Of a DNA stretch of 64,000 nucleotides, positions 53,505-62,612 are shown piece after piece. A model generated the notes under the pieces. That model was not told the origin of the DNA, searched no databases, and saw nothing but the letters and a program-made list of their open reading frames with translations. The translations under genes were made by a program, and so were the position numbers. Origin of the DNA: Deltaproteobacteria bacterium (GTDB lineage: Bacteria > Desulfobacterota > Binatia > HRBIN30 > JACQVA1). Position 1 is the stretch's first letter. Every line of letters begins with the position of its first letter. The stretch covers positions 62,001 to 126,000 of the forward strand of contig JACOST010000014.1 of the NCBI GenBank assembly GCA_016178705.1, given 5' to 3'.

Positions 53505-54590
53505 ATGACCACACAGAGTACGCAAGAACCCATCCGCTTCGGCATCATCGGCACCGGCATGATGGGCTGCGAACACATTCTGAACATCGGCTTGATCCCC
53601 GATGCGACGGTCACCGCGATCGCCGACAGCAACGAGACCAGCCGTGGCTGGGGCCGTTCAATCGCCGGCGACTGCGTCGAGGTGTACGCCGACTACCGCG
53701 ATCTGTTGCAGCGCGCACCGATCGACGCGGTAGTTATCGCGACGCCGAACTTCACTCACTACGACGTACTGCAAGACGTCTTCCGCACCCGCAAGCACGT
53801 GCTGGTCGAGAAGCCGCTGTGCACGACGGTCGAGCACTGCCAGCGCATCGTCGACGCCGCCGGCGCGCATCCCGGCGTCGTCTGGGTCGGGATGGAGTAT
53901 CGCTACATGCGCGCGGTCGCGCGCCTGATCGAGGAGGTCCACGCCGATGCGGTCGGCCAGCTGCGCATGCTGGCGATCCGCGAGCATCGCTTCCCGTTCT
54001 TGACCAAGGTGGACGATTGGAATCGTTTCAACCGCAACACCGGCGGCACGCTGGTGGAGAAGTGTTGCCACTTCTTCGATCTGATGAATCTCATCACGCG
54101 CCAGCGGCCGCTGCGCGTCTACGCCTCCGGCGCGCACAGCGTGAACCATCGCGACGAACGCTACGACGGCGAGATGCCCGACATCATCGACAACGCCTAC
54201 GTCATCGTCGACTATGATAGCGGCACCCGCGCGCTGCTCGACCTGTGCATGTTCGCCGAGAACTCCACCAACGAAGTCGAGATCGCGGCGACCGGCGATC
54301 GCGGCAAGATCGAGGCGTTCATCCCCGCGCACCGCCTGGTCCACACGCACCGCAATGGCGCACCGCAGACGACGCTGGCATTCGAGGTCGATCCGCGCGT
54401 TCAAGGCGCCGGGGCGCATCACGGATCGACTTACTTCGAACACGTCGGTTTCATCGCCGCGATCCGCGCCGGCGGCACACCCGCCGTCAGCGTGGTGGAC
54501 GGTGCGCGCGCCGTCGCGGTCGGCGCCGCCGCCGAGCAATCCATCCGCGAACATCGCCCCGTCGAGTTGCGCGAACTGTGGGCGTGGTGA
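53505..54590 (+). CDS. Gfo/Idh/MocA-family oxidoreductase
   Basis: A 361-residue NAD(P)-dependent oxidoreductase. The N-terminal Rossmann fold has FGIIGTGMMGCEHI, then VIATPNFTHYDV and the hallmark HVLVEKPLC. The C-terminal domain has NTGGTLVEKCCHFFDLMNL, where the GG...H region marks the catalytic area. Members oxidise or epimerise sugars and cyclitols. Start uncertain among ATG 53493, GTG 53502 and ATG 53505; the last is chosen. The acyltransferase gene follows by 16 bases. Confidence 0.92.
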   Translation: MTTQSTQEPIRFGIIGTGMMGCEHILNIGLIPDATVTAIADSNETSRGWGRSIAGDCVEVYADYRDLLQRAPIDAVVIATPNFTHYDVLQDVFRTRKHVLVEKPLCTTVEHCQRIVDAAGAHPGVVWVGMEYRYMRAVARLIEEVHADAVGQLRMLAIREHRFPFLTKVDDWNRFNRNTGGTLVEKCCHFFDLMNLITRQRPLRVYASGAHSVNHRDERYDGEMPDIIDNAYVIVDYDSGTRALLDLCMFAENSTNEVEIAATGDRGKIEAFIPAHRLVHTHRNGAPQTTLAFEVDPRVQGAGAHHGSTYFEHVGFIAAIRAGGTPAVSVVDGARAVAVGAAAEQSIREHRPVELRELWAW

Positions 54591-54606
54591 GCGGCCTGAG
54601 GCGTCG

Positions 54607-55683
54607 ATGTTCGCCACCTGGCGCCGCCGGATTGTTTCGATCCCGTTCTACCTCGGCCTCTGCGTCGTCTTGCTCGCGGCGTTTCCGCTGCTGATCATCC
54701 CGCTGGCCGTCGTCGATCTGGCGCGCGGCAGTCCATGGGTGCTGGTACGCTGCCTCAGCTTTGCAACGTTCTATCTGTGCTGTGAAGTCATCGGCATCGT
54801 CGTCAGCTTCGCCTTCTGGCTGGCGCAACTCGTATCGGCGGTACGCGACCGCGGGCGCTACCTCGCTCGTCATCTCGCGCTGCAACGCTGGTGGGCGCGC
54901 ACACTCTATTGGGGCGCCGAGCGCATCTTCAGCATGCGCACCGAAGTGGAAGGCGACGCCGACATCGGCGACGGACCGATCATCCTGTTCATCCGCCACG
55001 CGAGCATGGGCGACACGCTGCTCCCCGCCGTCATTCTGTCGGATCGACACGGCTATGCACTACGCTACGTGCTCAAGCGCGAGCTGCTGTGGGACCCGTG
55101 CCTCGACGTGGTCGGCAATCGGTTGCCCAACTACTTCGTCCGCCGCGGATCGGGCGAGAGCGCACACGAGATCGCCGAAGTGCGGCGGCTCATGGAGCAT
55201 CTCGGAGCGCGCGAAGGCGTGCTCATCTATCCAGAGGGCACGCGTTTCACGGCGGCGAAGCACGATCGAGCCATCGCGCGGCTGGAGCAAAGCGGGCAGA
55301 CCGAACTCGCGGCCCGCGCCCGCACCTTTCGAAACATCTTGCCGCCGCGGCTAGGCGGGCCGTTGGCTTTGCTCGAAGGCAATCAGAACGCCGACGCCGT
55401 GTTTTGTGCGCACGTCGGATTCGAAGGTGCGGCCACGATAGGCGCGCTGCTCAGCGGCTCGCTCGTCGGGCAAGTGATCCGCGTGCGCTTCTGGCGCGTA
55501 CCGTTCGCTGCAATCCCACGCGACCGGGCGGCGCAGATTACGTGGCTGTACGACCAGTGGGCGCGCGTCGATGCGTTCGTCAGGCGGCACGCGCGGTGCC
55601 TCTCTAGTGTGTCGGCAGTGGCACCGAGGCGTGAGACCGATGTAGATGCCGACGCGGACCGGGAGAAGAGGCCTCCTCCCTAA
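54607..55683 (+). CDS. 1-acylglycerol-3-phosphate acyltransferase-like (PlsC) membrane protein
   Basis: A 358-residue acyltransferase. Two hydrophobic spans lie at about 10-35 and 50-80. The catalytic HX4D is at H131-ASMG-D136, and the second motif YPEGTRF is near residue 208. This fits phospholipid acyltransferases of the LPLAT family. The C-terminal about 30 residues are charged and probably disordered. ATG at 54607, 16 bases after the oxidoreductase stop, so possibly cotranscribed. Confidence 0.92.
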   Translation: MFATWRRRIVSIPFYLGLCVVLLAAFPLLIIPLAVVDLARGSPWVLVRCLSFATFYLCCEVIGIVVSFAFWLAQLVSAVRDRGRYLARHLALQRWWARTLYWGAERIFSMRTEVEGDADIGDGPIILFIRHASMGDTLLPAVILSDRHGYALRYVLKRELLWDPCLDVVGNRLPNYFVRRGSGESAHEIAEVRRLMEHLGAREGVLIYPEGTRFTAAKHDRAIARLEQSGQTELAARARTFRNILPPRLGGPLALLEGNQNADAVFCAHVGFEGAATIGALLSGSLVGQVIRVRFWRVPFAAIPRDRAAQITWLYDQWARVDAFVRRHARCLSSVSAVAPRRETDVDADADREKRPPP

Positions 55684-55993
55684 CCTCCGCTCGCGGAGAT
55701 GCTCGCAGAGGAGGGTATCCGAACCTCGTCAGCCACCGCGCTCGCAAAGGAGGGGATCCGAGTTCCCGGTACTGTCCGACCGGACAGTACCGAGTTCCCT
55801 CCTCTGTTGCCATTTCCGGCAACGGCGGGCTAGGGTGGTGGAGGTGCTCGTTAGCGCCGCGCGCACCGCTGGCGGTGACTAACGTTGAGGTGCGTCGACC
55901 TGTCCGGCTGCGGTCGCGCAGAAGCGCACTGAAGGAGGGCGCAGCAAGCAGCGCCCCTACCGAACGCACTGGCCAAGCGAAAACCTGACGGCA
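55684..55993. other. 310-base intergenic region with direct repeats and a perfect palindrome
   Basis: Two imperfect direct copies of about 28 bases, GCTCGCAGAGGAGGGTATCC then GCTCGCAAAGGAGGGGATCC, occupy about 55710-55765. A perfect palindrome at 55768-55791 (GGTACTGTCCG-AC-CGGACAGTACC) is flanked on both sides by CCGAGTTCCC. Near 55933-55956 a GGGCGCAGCAAGCAGCGCCC hairpin occurs, a word common in environmental bacterial intergenic repeats. No gene supported. Confidence 0.7.
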
Positions 55994-56557
55994 CTAGTTG
56001 GCACTGACACAGGCGCGTTGGATCGCGCGCAGCATGATGATGCGGATCAAGCCGCTGAAGGGTCGGATCAGGCTCCAGTAGACGGCGAACTTGCGCTGGC
56101 TCGCGACGTCCGCGCACACCACCCGCGTCTCTGTCGAGACGATCACGGGTTGCCCGGGTGCGGTTTGATCGACCGTGAAGTTCCACACTGCTTTCGCCAA
56201 CCCGGGTGGGAGCGGGTCGCTGAAGTACTCGGAGCGAAACGGTTCGACGTTACCAGTGGGTCGCCAGAATCGTCCGACGACTCCCAGGACGACCTCGCGT
56301 CCGGGCTCTTCGGCAAGCAATGCGAAGCCGTTGTCGATGATGGTCTGCAGAGTGAAGGACTGCCGCGGTCTCGGGGTTGGGTCACGACGGAAGAGCAGGC
56401 TCGGCAGCGACCGGATCCAGAGTAGTCCCTTGATCAACGACGAGGAGCCGAAGTCGGTGGTCCAGATAGCGCGGTATGCGATCTGGGGAGTGGTGTGCAC
56501 CTCGATGCGATGGCGCTCGATGAAATGCGGGTCGGGGGCGAATCGGTCGAGAAGCAT
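55994..56557 (-). CDS. Conserved hypothetical protein, possibly SRPBCC-like
   Basis: A 187-residue protein starting MLLDRFAPDPHFIERHRIEV. Later segments VVGRFWRP, VSTETRVVCADVASQRKFAV and YWSLIRPFSGLIRIIML suggest a strand-rich domain ending with a hydrophobic helix. The TETR-x-F-x-x-YW-x-x-I-x-P-x-S pattern looks conserved. It resembles polyketide-cyclase/SRPBCC folds in a general way, but I do not claim the family. AGGAGGAAC precedes the ATG. Confidence 0.72.
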   Translation of the reverse strand: MLLDRFAPDPHFIERHRIEVHTTPQIAYRAIWTTDFGSSSLIKGLLWIRSLPSLLFRRDPTPRPRQSFTLQTIIDNGFALLAEEPGREVVLGVVGRFWRPTGNVEPFRSEYFSDPLPPGLAKAVWNFTVDQTAPGQPVIVSTETRVVCADVASQRKFAVYWSLIRPFSGLIRIIMLRAIQRACVSAN

Positions 56558-56867
56558 GACAGTTCCTCCTTCGTGTTCTCCGCAGTGGTCCTCTCTGCGT
56601 CCGGCTTTGGACAAATCCGGTACGAGCCGCTGCCCGCCGTCGGCAGCGGTTGAAACCGCGCGATACAAACAGCGCCAAACCTGCCTTCGCAGGCTCCCAC
56701 CCTGCCACCGCCGATGCTTTCGGGCGGGGCGAGGAGTCGCCGGAGGGCGACTTGGTGTTCCGCCTAGCGCGCAAATTCATTTGCCGCGTCGGCCGGTCGC
56801 GCTCTTCGACTTTGTGCGCAAAGCCCCCTCCGCGTCTCGGCGTCTCGGCGGTGAATTCCTTCTGCCG
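56558..56867. other. 310-base intergenic region
   Basis: No gene supported. A perfect 7-bp hairpin at 56735-56752 (AGTCGCC-GGAG-GGCGACT) may end the antiporter transcript. A CGTCTCGGCGTCTCGGCGG string near 56830-56850 resembles family D repeats. The promoter of the minus-strand hypothetical gene must lie next to 56558. Confidence 0.55.
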
Positions 56868-58175
56868 CTACGACTTGCCACGCGCGAACGACCACCGCAG
56901 CAGCGGCGGCGTCACCAGCGTGGTGATCATCACCATGATGACGATGGACGAAAACTCTTCGGGATCAATCACTGGCTTGCCGTCGATCAACATGGCCGCG
57001 CCGATGTTGCCGAAGATCAGCCCGACTTCGCCGCGCGGAATCATTCCAATGCCGACCGCCAACCGGTTGATCCCGCGCTCGCGTACACCGAGGGCGCACA
57101 CTTGCTTGCCGATGAGCGCCGCCGCCGTCAGCACCGCGGCGAATTCCACGACGTGGAAGTTCCCCATCCCCTGCAGATCGACCAGCAAACCCATGCGCAC
57201 GAAGAACAGCGGCACCAAGAATGTCACCAACGGACTGAGGGTCTCGTGCAACGTCGTGCCGCCGTGCGCGCGGAAGGCCTCGGCATGGTCATCGATGATC
57301 AAACCGGCGGCAAACGCGCCGACGATCGGCGCCAACCCAACCTGATGCGCGAGATAGGCGAGTAGGAAGCACATCAGGAGCGAGGTGGTCAGCAGCATCC
57401 CGCGCACGCGGAAGCGCGCTGCCAGTCGCAGCACAACCGGTGATGCGACATATCCGATCGCCACCGAACCGGCGACGAAACCAAACGCCTTGCCCACGAT
57501 CAGCGCCACCATCCCGACCGACACGCCGGCGCCGCCGCCGGCCGCGGCGGTGATGAGTCCGGTGACCGTGGCCAGCACGACCAACGCCAACACGTCATCG
57601 ATGACCGCCGCACCGAGCACGATCCGCGCTTCCCGCGTCTGGCTGCGTCCGAGATCTTGCAGCACGCGCGCGGTGATCCCAACACTAGTCGCTGACAGCG
57701 TGGCACCGACAAACAAGTGGAAGTAAAACGAAGCGCCGGGCCGAAACCATTCGCTGACCCCCAGCCCGAGAATCATCGGCACTACCACGCCGAGCACCGC
57801 CACCAACAGCGACGACAACCCGACCGACAACATCTCTCGCAGATTGGACTCGAGCCCGACTTCGAACAGCAACAAGATGACGCCAAGCTCGGCCAGCAAC
57901 TCGATAGCGAAGTCGTCCTTCAAATGATCGAGTCGCTCGAATCCAATCAGGCCCAGATTGCCGAGCACGACCCCGAACAGCAGCTCGCCGAGCACGGCTG
58001 GCTGGCCGAGGCGCTCGAACAAATCGCCACCGAGCTTCGCCACCAGCAGCAAGACCACCAGCGCGATCAACACCGGCGCGATCACGCTGTCGTGGCCAGC
58101 GTCGACCGCACCGCTGGCAACCGCGACAGCAGGACACGCCGCCACCATCACGGTGCCGACTAGCAAGCGCGTCAT
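56868..58175 (-). CDS. Monovalent cation:proton antiporter-2 (Kef/NapA-type)
   Basis: A 435-residue CPA2 antiporter with a signal-like first helix and about twelve further spans. Typical segments are LGQPAVLGELLFGVVLGNLG, LFVGATLSATSVGITARVL, GAAVIDDVLALVVLA with the ion-binding DD, and VGLIFGNIGAAM. No C-terminal RCK/TrkA-N domain, so it is probably a Na+ or K+/H+ exchanger of the NapA kind rather than full-length KefB/C. ATG at 58175. It follows rpiA by 46 bases on the same strand. Confidence 0.92.
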   Translation of the reverse strand: MTRLLVGTVMVAACPAVAVASGAVDAGHDSVIAPVLIALVVLLLVAKLGGDLFERLGQPAVLGELLFGVVLGNLGLIGFERLDHLKDDFAIELLAELGVILLLFEVGLESNLREMLSVGLSSLLVAVLGVVVPMILGLGVSEWFRPGASFYFHLFVGATLSATSVGITARVLQDLGRSQTREARIVLGAAVIDDVLALVVLATVTGLITAAAGGGAGVSVGMVALIVGKAFGFVAGSVAIGYVASPVVLRLAARFRVRGMLLTTSLLMCFLLAYLAHQVGLAPIVGAFAAGLIIDDHAEAFRAHGGTTLHETLSPLVTFLVPLFFVRMGLLVDLQGMGNFHVVEFAAVLTAAALIGKQVCALGVRERGINRLAVGIGMIPRGEVGLIFGNIGAAMLIDGKPVIDPEEFSSIVIMVMITTLVTPPLLRWSFARGKS

Positions 58176-58221
58176 GGATGAGAAAGGCGAGACGCGGCAT
58201 TGGCGCCGCGATGCAGCACCG

Positions 58222-58905
58222 CTACTCACGCCGCAATTCTCGCACACCGCTGCCTTCGCCCACCAACACACAATCCGTCATATCGAGGAACAGTCCGGTT
58301 CCGACGACGCCGGGGATGGCGCGGATGTCACGTTCGATTCGGTGCGGATCGAGCAGCGGTTCGATCGCGCAGTCCAGAATGTGATTGCCGCTGTCGCTGA
58401 CGAACGGCTGGCCGCTGTTGATGCGCACGTGCGGACGGCATCCGAGCTTTGCCAATTGACGCGCGCAGAACGGCGCCGCGAACGGGATCACTTCGACCGG
58501 CAGCTTGCCGCGCTGGCCGAGCACCGGCACCAGCTTCTCGGCGCCCACCAGAATGACTTCCAAGCGCGACGCCGCCGCGACGATCTTCTCCGGCACCAGC
58601 GCACCGCCGTAGCCCTTGATCAGATTGAGTTGCGGATCGACTTCGTCAGCGCCGTCGATGGTGACGTCGATCCCCTCGACATCGCCCAACCCGACCAGCG
58701 TAATGCCATACCGCTGCGCCACCGCCGCCGTCGCCTTCGACGTCGGCACACCAGTCACTCGCAGGAGCCCTTGCTGTACCCGTTCACCGAGCGCTTCGAC
58801 AAACGCCGTCGCCGCGCGCCCGGTACCCAACCCCACCACCATCCCGTCGGCAACGAACTCCAAAGCGCGCCGCGCCACCGCCGCAAGAACCGGATCGCTA
58901 TTCAT
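58222..58905 (-). CDS. rpiA: Ribose-5-phosphate isomerase A
   Basis: Interconverts ribose-5-phosphate and ribulose-5-phosphate. The 227 residues show VGLGTGRAATAFVEALGER, TSKATAAVAQRYGI, DVTIDGADEVDPQLNLIKGYG (acid and substrate loop) and late VGTGLFLDMTDCVLVG. E. coli RpiA is 219. ATG at 58905, with GGAGG at good spacing; a longer in-frame reading upstream is family E repeat. Antiporter gene downstream. Confidence 0.96.
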   Translation of the reverse strand: MNSDPVLAAVARRALEFVADGMVVGLGTGRAATAFVEALGERVQQGLLRVTGVPTSKATAAVAQRYGITLVGLGDVEGIDVTIDGADEVDPQLNLIKGYGGALVPEKIVAAASRLEVILVGAEKLVPVLGQRGKLPVEVIPFAAPFCARQLAKLGCRPHVRINSGQPFVSDSGNHILDCAIEPLLDPHRIERDIRAIPGVVGTGLFLDMTDCVLVGEGSGVRELRRE

Positions 58906-58924
58906 TTCGCCTCCATATCCGAAC

Positions 58925-59001
58925 TCTCCATTCCGCAATCCGCATTCCGCAACATTCCGCATTCCCCCAGTCGGCAATCTACAATCCGAAATCCGCAATC
59001 A
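58925..59001. repeat. Family E repeats upstream of rpiA
   Basis: Several ATTCCGCAATCCGCATTCCG words lie between the CoA transferase and rpiA genes, matching 27027-27121 and the coding copy at 38404-38457. Confidence 0.85.
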
Positions 59002-60195
59002 GATGACTCCGTCCGCCCGCAGCGCGGCAATCTCGCCGTCGCTCAATCCAAGCAGGTCGGCGTAGACTTCGTGATTGTGTTCACCCAACTTTGGCGCGCC
59101 GCGCGCGATGCGTCCAGGGGTTTCCGAGAGACGCGGATACACCGCCTGCATGCGCAGCGGACCGATGGTCGGATCGTCGACCGTCACGATGTCCTCGCGC
59201 GCCGCGTAGTGCGGGTCGGCCGCGATATCGGCAATCGAGTAGGCGCGCGTCACCGGCACCTGGGCGGGGATCAGGATCGCTTCGATCTCGGCGGCGGTGT
59301 GTCGTTTCACCCACTCGCCGACGATACCGTTGATCTCGTCCGCATGCGCCACCCGCGCACTGAGCGAACCGAAGCGAGCATCGGTGAGCAGATCTTCGCG
59401 ACCCAGCGCGCGCGCGAGGCGCGGGAACAGGCCGTCGCCGGCGGCGACGATGCAGACGAACTCGCCGTCTTTGGTCTCCCAGTTGTCGAGCGGCGCGGAG
59501 TTGCGCAGGCGATTGCCTTCGCGCTCGCGCACGACCCCGAGGCGATCGTAGCTGGTCATCGTGTGTTCGAGGATGCGGAAGATCGATTCGTACAGCGCCA
59601 CATCGATCGACTGGCCGCCGCCGCGGTGCACGTCGCGATGATAGAGCGCCATCATGATCGCAAACGCGTTAAACACGGCGGTGAGGTAGTCCGAAATGAT
59701 GACGCCTGGGCGGACCGGTGGACGGTCGCGATAGCCGGTGAGGTAGAGCAAACCGCCGAAGCCGATGCCATTGCGATCGAGCCCGGGCCGATCGCGATAC
59801 GGTCCGCTCTGCCCGTACACCGATGCGCGCGCGAGAATGAGGTTGGGATTGATTGCGCGCAGGGTGTCGAAGCCGAGGTTCCACCCTTCGAGCGTGCCGG
59901 GCTGGAAATTCTCCACCGCGACATCCGACACGGCGATCAACTGTTTCAGCAGCGCTTGCCCGCGCGGCGTGCGCAGATCGAGCGTGATCGATTTCTTGTT
60001 GCGCCCTTCGACCGCCCACCACAGCGAGTAGTCGCCGACGAACGGGCCGATGCTGCGCATGAAGTCGCCGCTGCCGGGGAGTTCGACCTTGATGACCTCG
60101 GCGCCGAAGTCGCCGAGCAACGTCGCCGCAAACGGCGCGGCGATGCGCGTCCCAAGATCCAAAATGCGAAGGCCAGCGAGTGGGAGGGTCGACAC
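58999..60195 (-). CDS. CaiB/BaiF-type (family III) CoA transferase
   Basis: A 398-residue family III CoA transferase. It starts LPLAGLRILDLGTRIAAPFA, has FGAEVIKVELPGSGDFMR, and then NKKSITLDLRTPRGQALL. The catalytic aspartate of the family is probably the D of PGLDRNGIGFGGLLYLTG. GTG start at 60195. Upstream lies a family A repeat and a chrA remnant. Donor and acceptor acids are unknown. Confidence 0.93.
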   Translation of the reverse strand: MSTLPLAGLRILDLGTRIAAPFAATLLGDFGAEVIKVELPGSGDFMRSIGPFVGDYSLWWAVEGRNKKSITLDLRTPRGQALLKQLIAVSDVAVENFQPGTLEGWNLGFDTLRAINPNLILARASVYGQSGPYRDRPGLDRNGIGFGGLLYLTGYRDRPPVRPGVIISDYLTAVFNAFAIMMALYHRDVHRGGGQSIDVALYESIFRILEHTMTSYDRLGVVREREGNRLRNSAPLDNWETKDGEFVCIVAAGDGLFPRLARALGREDLLTDARFGSLSARVAHADEINGIVGEWVKRHTAAEIEAILIPAQVPVTRAYSIADIAADPHYAAREDIVTVDDPTIGPLRMQAVYPRLSETPGRIARGAPKLGEHNHEVYADLLGLSDGEIAALRADGVI

Positions 60196-60244
60196 GCACG
60201 TTCTCTACTAAACCTGGTGCGGGGTGCAAAGGCTTCGCAGAAAA

Positions 60245-60325
60245 GGGCCCTCGACACGATCGCTGCGCGATCTACTCGGGCAAAGGGTCTTGGGGAGGTA
60301 GTGAGAGCGAAGAACCCCGAGTAGC
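60245..60325. repeat. Diverged left half of family A repeat
   Basis: GGGCCCTCGACACGATCGCT, then CTACTCGGGCAAAGGGTCTT and CCCCGAGTAGCA, in the same order as in 25-105. The right half seen at 106-163 is missing. It directly abuts the stop of the chrA remnant. Confidence 0.8.
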
Positions 60326-60327
60326 AC

Positions 60328-60417
60328 TCAGTGACCTACGAGGCCGACCGCCGCACCGCCAAGCACCAGTCGAACGGAACCGACGCGCCGCCATCCGAGC
60401 AGCAGAAGACTTGCGAC
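60328..60417 (-). pseudogene. Truncated duplicate of the chrA 3' end
   Basis: About 29 codons, LLLLGWRRVGSVRLVLGGAA then VGLVGH and stop, match the end of intact chrA (LLLLGWRRVSSAWLVLGGAV then VGLVLR). DNA identity to 61476-61565 is about 85% by eye. It has the same orientation as chrA and lies on the other side of the nitronate monooxygenase gene, so the two copies form a direct repeat about 1.15 kb apart. It has no start of its own. Confidence 0.85.
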
Positions 60418-60451
60418 CCCGAGTTCATTGCCCGCCTGGCGCGTGGCGAGA

Positions 60452-61453
60452 TCAGTGTGGCCGCGTGAGCGCGCGCAAAGTTTCTTCGGCTTCGCGCGCA
60501 ATCTGCGCAACGATGTCGGCCGCCGGCCGCACGTCGCGGATCAGTCCGCACGACTGCCCGGCGTAGAGCACGGTCTTCTCGACCTCGCCAGTGAAACCGG
60601 TTCCCGCCGGCATTGAGGCATAGCGCGGCACCGGGATCTTCAGCTCACCCAGGCGCAACTCGCCGATGATTTCGCCCTCGTGTGGGCGCTCCCCGCTCGG
60701 CGGGCGTCCCGCTCGTTCCCATTCATCGATGACGCTGTTGCGCAGCGCGCGGTGCGGGGCGTTTGGCCAGCCGAAGTCGAACAGCGTCGTATGAACCGTG
60801 TCGTCCGCCGAGGCGCGGACAACGCGCTGCTTGTACTCGGGGAGCGCGCCGGATTCTTCGGACGCAAGAAAACGCGTACCAAGCGCGGCGCCGGCGGCGC
60901 CCAAGGCCAGCACCGCGGCCACGCCACGGCCGTCGGCGATACCGCCGGCCGCAATCACCGGCACCGGCCGCACGGCATCGACAACCAACGGTGTAAACAC
61001 CATCGTCGTGATGCCGCCGCGCACGTGCCCCCCGGCCTCGACGCCCTGCGCTTCGATCAGGTCCGCGCCCGCGTCGACCGCAGCCTGCGCCTCTCGAACC
61101 GAACCCACTTGCACGATCACCTTCATCCCCGCCCGATGGGCGGATTCGACGTAAGGCGCCGGATCGCCCCAGAACAACGACAGCAGTGGCACGCGGGCTT
61201 CAATGCACACCTCGGCCTGCCCCGGCTGCAAAACCGGCAACAGCAGATTGACCCCGAACGGCTTGTCAGTGAGCGCACGCACTTGTTCGATCTGCGCGCG
61301 CAGTAACTCTGGCGGAACGCCGCCGGCGGCGAGCATGCCCATCCCGCCCGCGTTCGACACCGCCGCCACCAACTCAGGCGACGACACGCCGCCCATCTGC
61401 GACTGCATGATCGGATGGCGCAGCCCGAATATCTTCGTGAATGTGGTTTCCAT
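60452..61453 (-). CDS. Nitronate monooxygenase / FabK-like FMN enzyme
   Basis: A 333-residue FMN barrel of the 2-nitropropane dioxygenase (NMO) family. Signatures are HPIMQSQMGGVSSPELVAAV, QGVEAGGHVRGG with the FMN-site His, and VPVIAAGGIADGRGVAAVL then GTRFLASEES. Such enzymes detoxify nitronates; related ones act as enoyl-ACP reductases. ATG at 61453. It follows chrA by 22 bases, so it is probably cotranscribed. Flanked by the two copies of the chrA 3' end. Confidence 0.9.
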   Translation of the reverse strand: METTFTKIFGLRHPIMQSQMGGVSSPELVAAVSNAGGMGMLAAGGVPPELLRAQIEQVRALTDKPFGVNLLLPVLQPGQAEVCIEARVPLLSLFWGDPAPYVESAHRAGMKVIVQVGSVREAQAAVDAGADLIEAQGVEAGGHVRGGITTMVFTPLVVDAVRPVPVIAAGGIADGRGVAAVLALGAAGAALGTRFLASEESGALPEYKQRVVRASADDTVHTTLFDFGWPNAPHRALRNSVIDEWERAGRPPSGERPHEGEIIGELRLGELKIPVPRYASMPAGTGFTGEVEKTVLYAGQSCGLIRDVRPAADIVAQIAREAEETLRALTRPH

Positions 61454-61475
61454 CGCGATCCCCTATTGGCTTTGC

Positions 61476-62612
61476 TCAGCGCAATACCAGGCCGACCACC
61501 GCGCCGCCAAGCACCAGCCACGCGGAACTGACGCGCCGCCATCCGAGCAGCAGGAGACTCGTGACCGCTAGCGCCGCGGTCGGCAGATCGATCACGGCGG
61601 TTCGCCCGAGGTACCACGTCACCGCCGCCATGAGCGCGAGCGAGCCGACGTTGACGCCGTCGAGCAGCGCAGCGGCCGTCGGCGACTGGCGCAGGCGCGG
61701 AATCAGTGGACCGCTGACCGCGACAAAGAAGAACGCGGGAAGAAAGATGCCGACGGTGGCGATCAGCGCACCGAGTGGTCCCGCCAATACGTACCCGATG
61801 AAGGTCGCGGTGGTGAACACCGGCCCGGGCGTCACTTGCCCCACAGCCGTCGCGTCGAGCAGTTGCGCTTCGGTGAGCCAGCCCCAGCGTACGACCAGAT
61901 CGGCGCGTAGGAACGCCAGCAGCACGTAGCCGCTGCCGAATAACACCGAGCCGACTTTGAGGAAGAACAAACCGAGCGCCCACAACCCGAACGGCGCGGC
62001 GGCCGTGGTAGCGGCCAGTGGCAGCGCGACGACTGCCGGTGCGCCACCGCCACTGCCATTGATTGACCGCTTCGTCACCATCGACGCTGCGCCCGCCAGT
62101 GCCAGGACGAGCAGTTCGTCCACACCGGCGGCGGTAAGCGCGACGGCCGCGACGCCGATCGCTGCGAGCCGCATCGATTTGATCGCCGTCCGACCCAGTC
62201 CCCACAGCGCGTGCAGCACTATCGCGATCACCACGGGCTTCATGCCGTACAACAGCGCCGCGGCCTGCGGCAGCGTTCCCAACCGCACATAGACGGCGGC
62301 GATCACCGCCACCACCAACGCCGCCGGCACGATGAAGCATACGCCCGCCACCACCAACCCAGCCCAGCCGGCCCGCAGATAGCCGACGTGGATTGCCATC
62401 TCGGTCGAGTTGGGGCCGGGGATGAGGTTGGTGGCGCCGAGGAGATCGAGGAATTGAGTTCGCGACAGCCAGCCGCGGCGGCGGACGACTTCGTCCTCCA
62501 TCATCGCGATGTGCGCCGCGGGGCCGCCGAACGCGGTGGCGCCGAGGCGGAGAAACAGCCGCGCCAGTTCGCTCAACCGCGCGGCGCGCGCATCCACGTC
62601 ACGATGCGCCAT
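61476..62612 (-). CDS. chrA: Chromate transporter, ChrA family
   Basis: A 378-residue two-domain CHR-superfamily transporter. Both halves carry the family signature: FLRLGATAFGGPAAHIAMM with LLGATNLIPGPNSTEMAIH, and LFFLKVGSVLFGSGYVLLAF with AVGQVTPGPVFTTATFIGY. About ten to twelve membrane spans. It exports chromate in known members, but sulfate-like anions are possible. Its start overlaps the upstream gene by 14 bases. Its 3' end is duplicated at 60328-60417. Confidence 0.95.
   Translation of the reverse strand: MAHRDVDARAARLSELARLFLRLGATAFGGPAAHIAMMEDEVVRRRGWLSRTQFLDLLGATNLIPGPNSTEMAIHVGYLRAGWAGLVVAGVCFIVPAALVVAVIAAVYVRLGTLPQAAALLYGMKPVVIAIVLHALWGLGRTAIKSMRLAAIGVAAVALTAAGVDELLVLALAGAASMVTKRSINGSGGGAPAVVALPLAATTAAAPFGLWALGLFFLKVGSVLFGSGYVLLAFLRADLVVRWGWLTEAQLLDATAVGQVTPGPVFTTATFIGYVLAGPLGALIATVGIFLPAFFFVAVSGPLIPRLRQSPTAAALLDGVNVGSLALMAAVTWYLGRTAVIDLPTAALAVTSLLLLGWRRVSSAWLVLGGAVVGLVLR

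Noticed and set aside
57958-60324. A 788-codon plus-strand open frame
   Set aside because: It runs antisense across the antiporter, rpiA and CoA transferase genes, which all have clear families; it is a GC-codon artefact.
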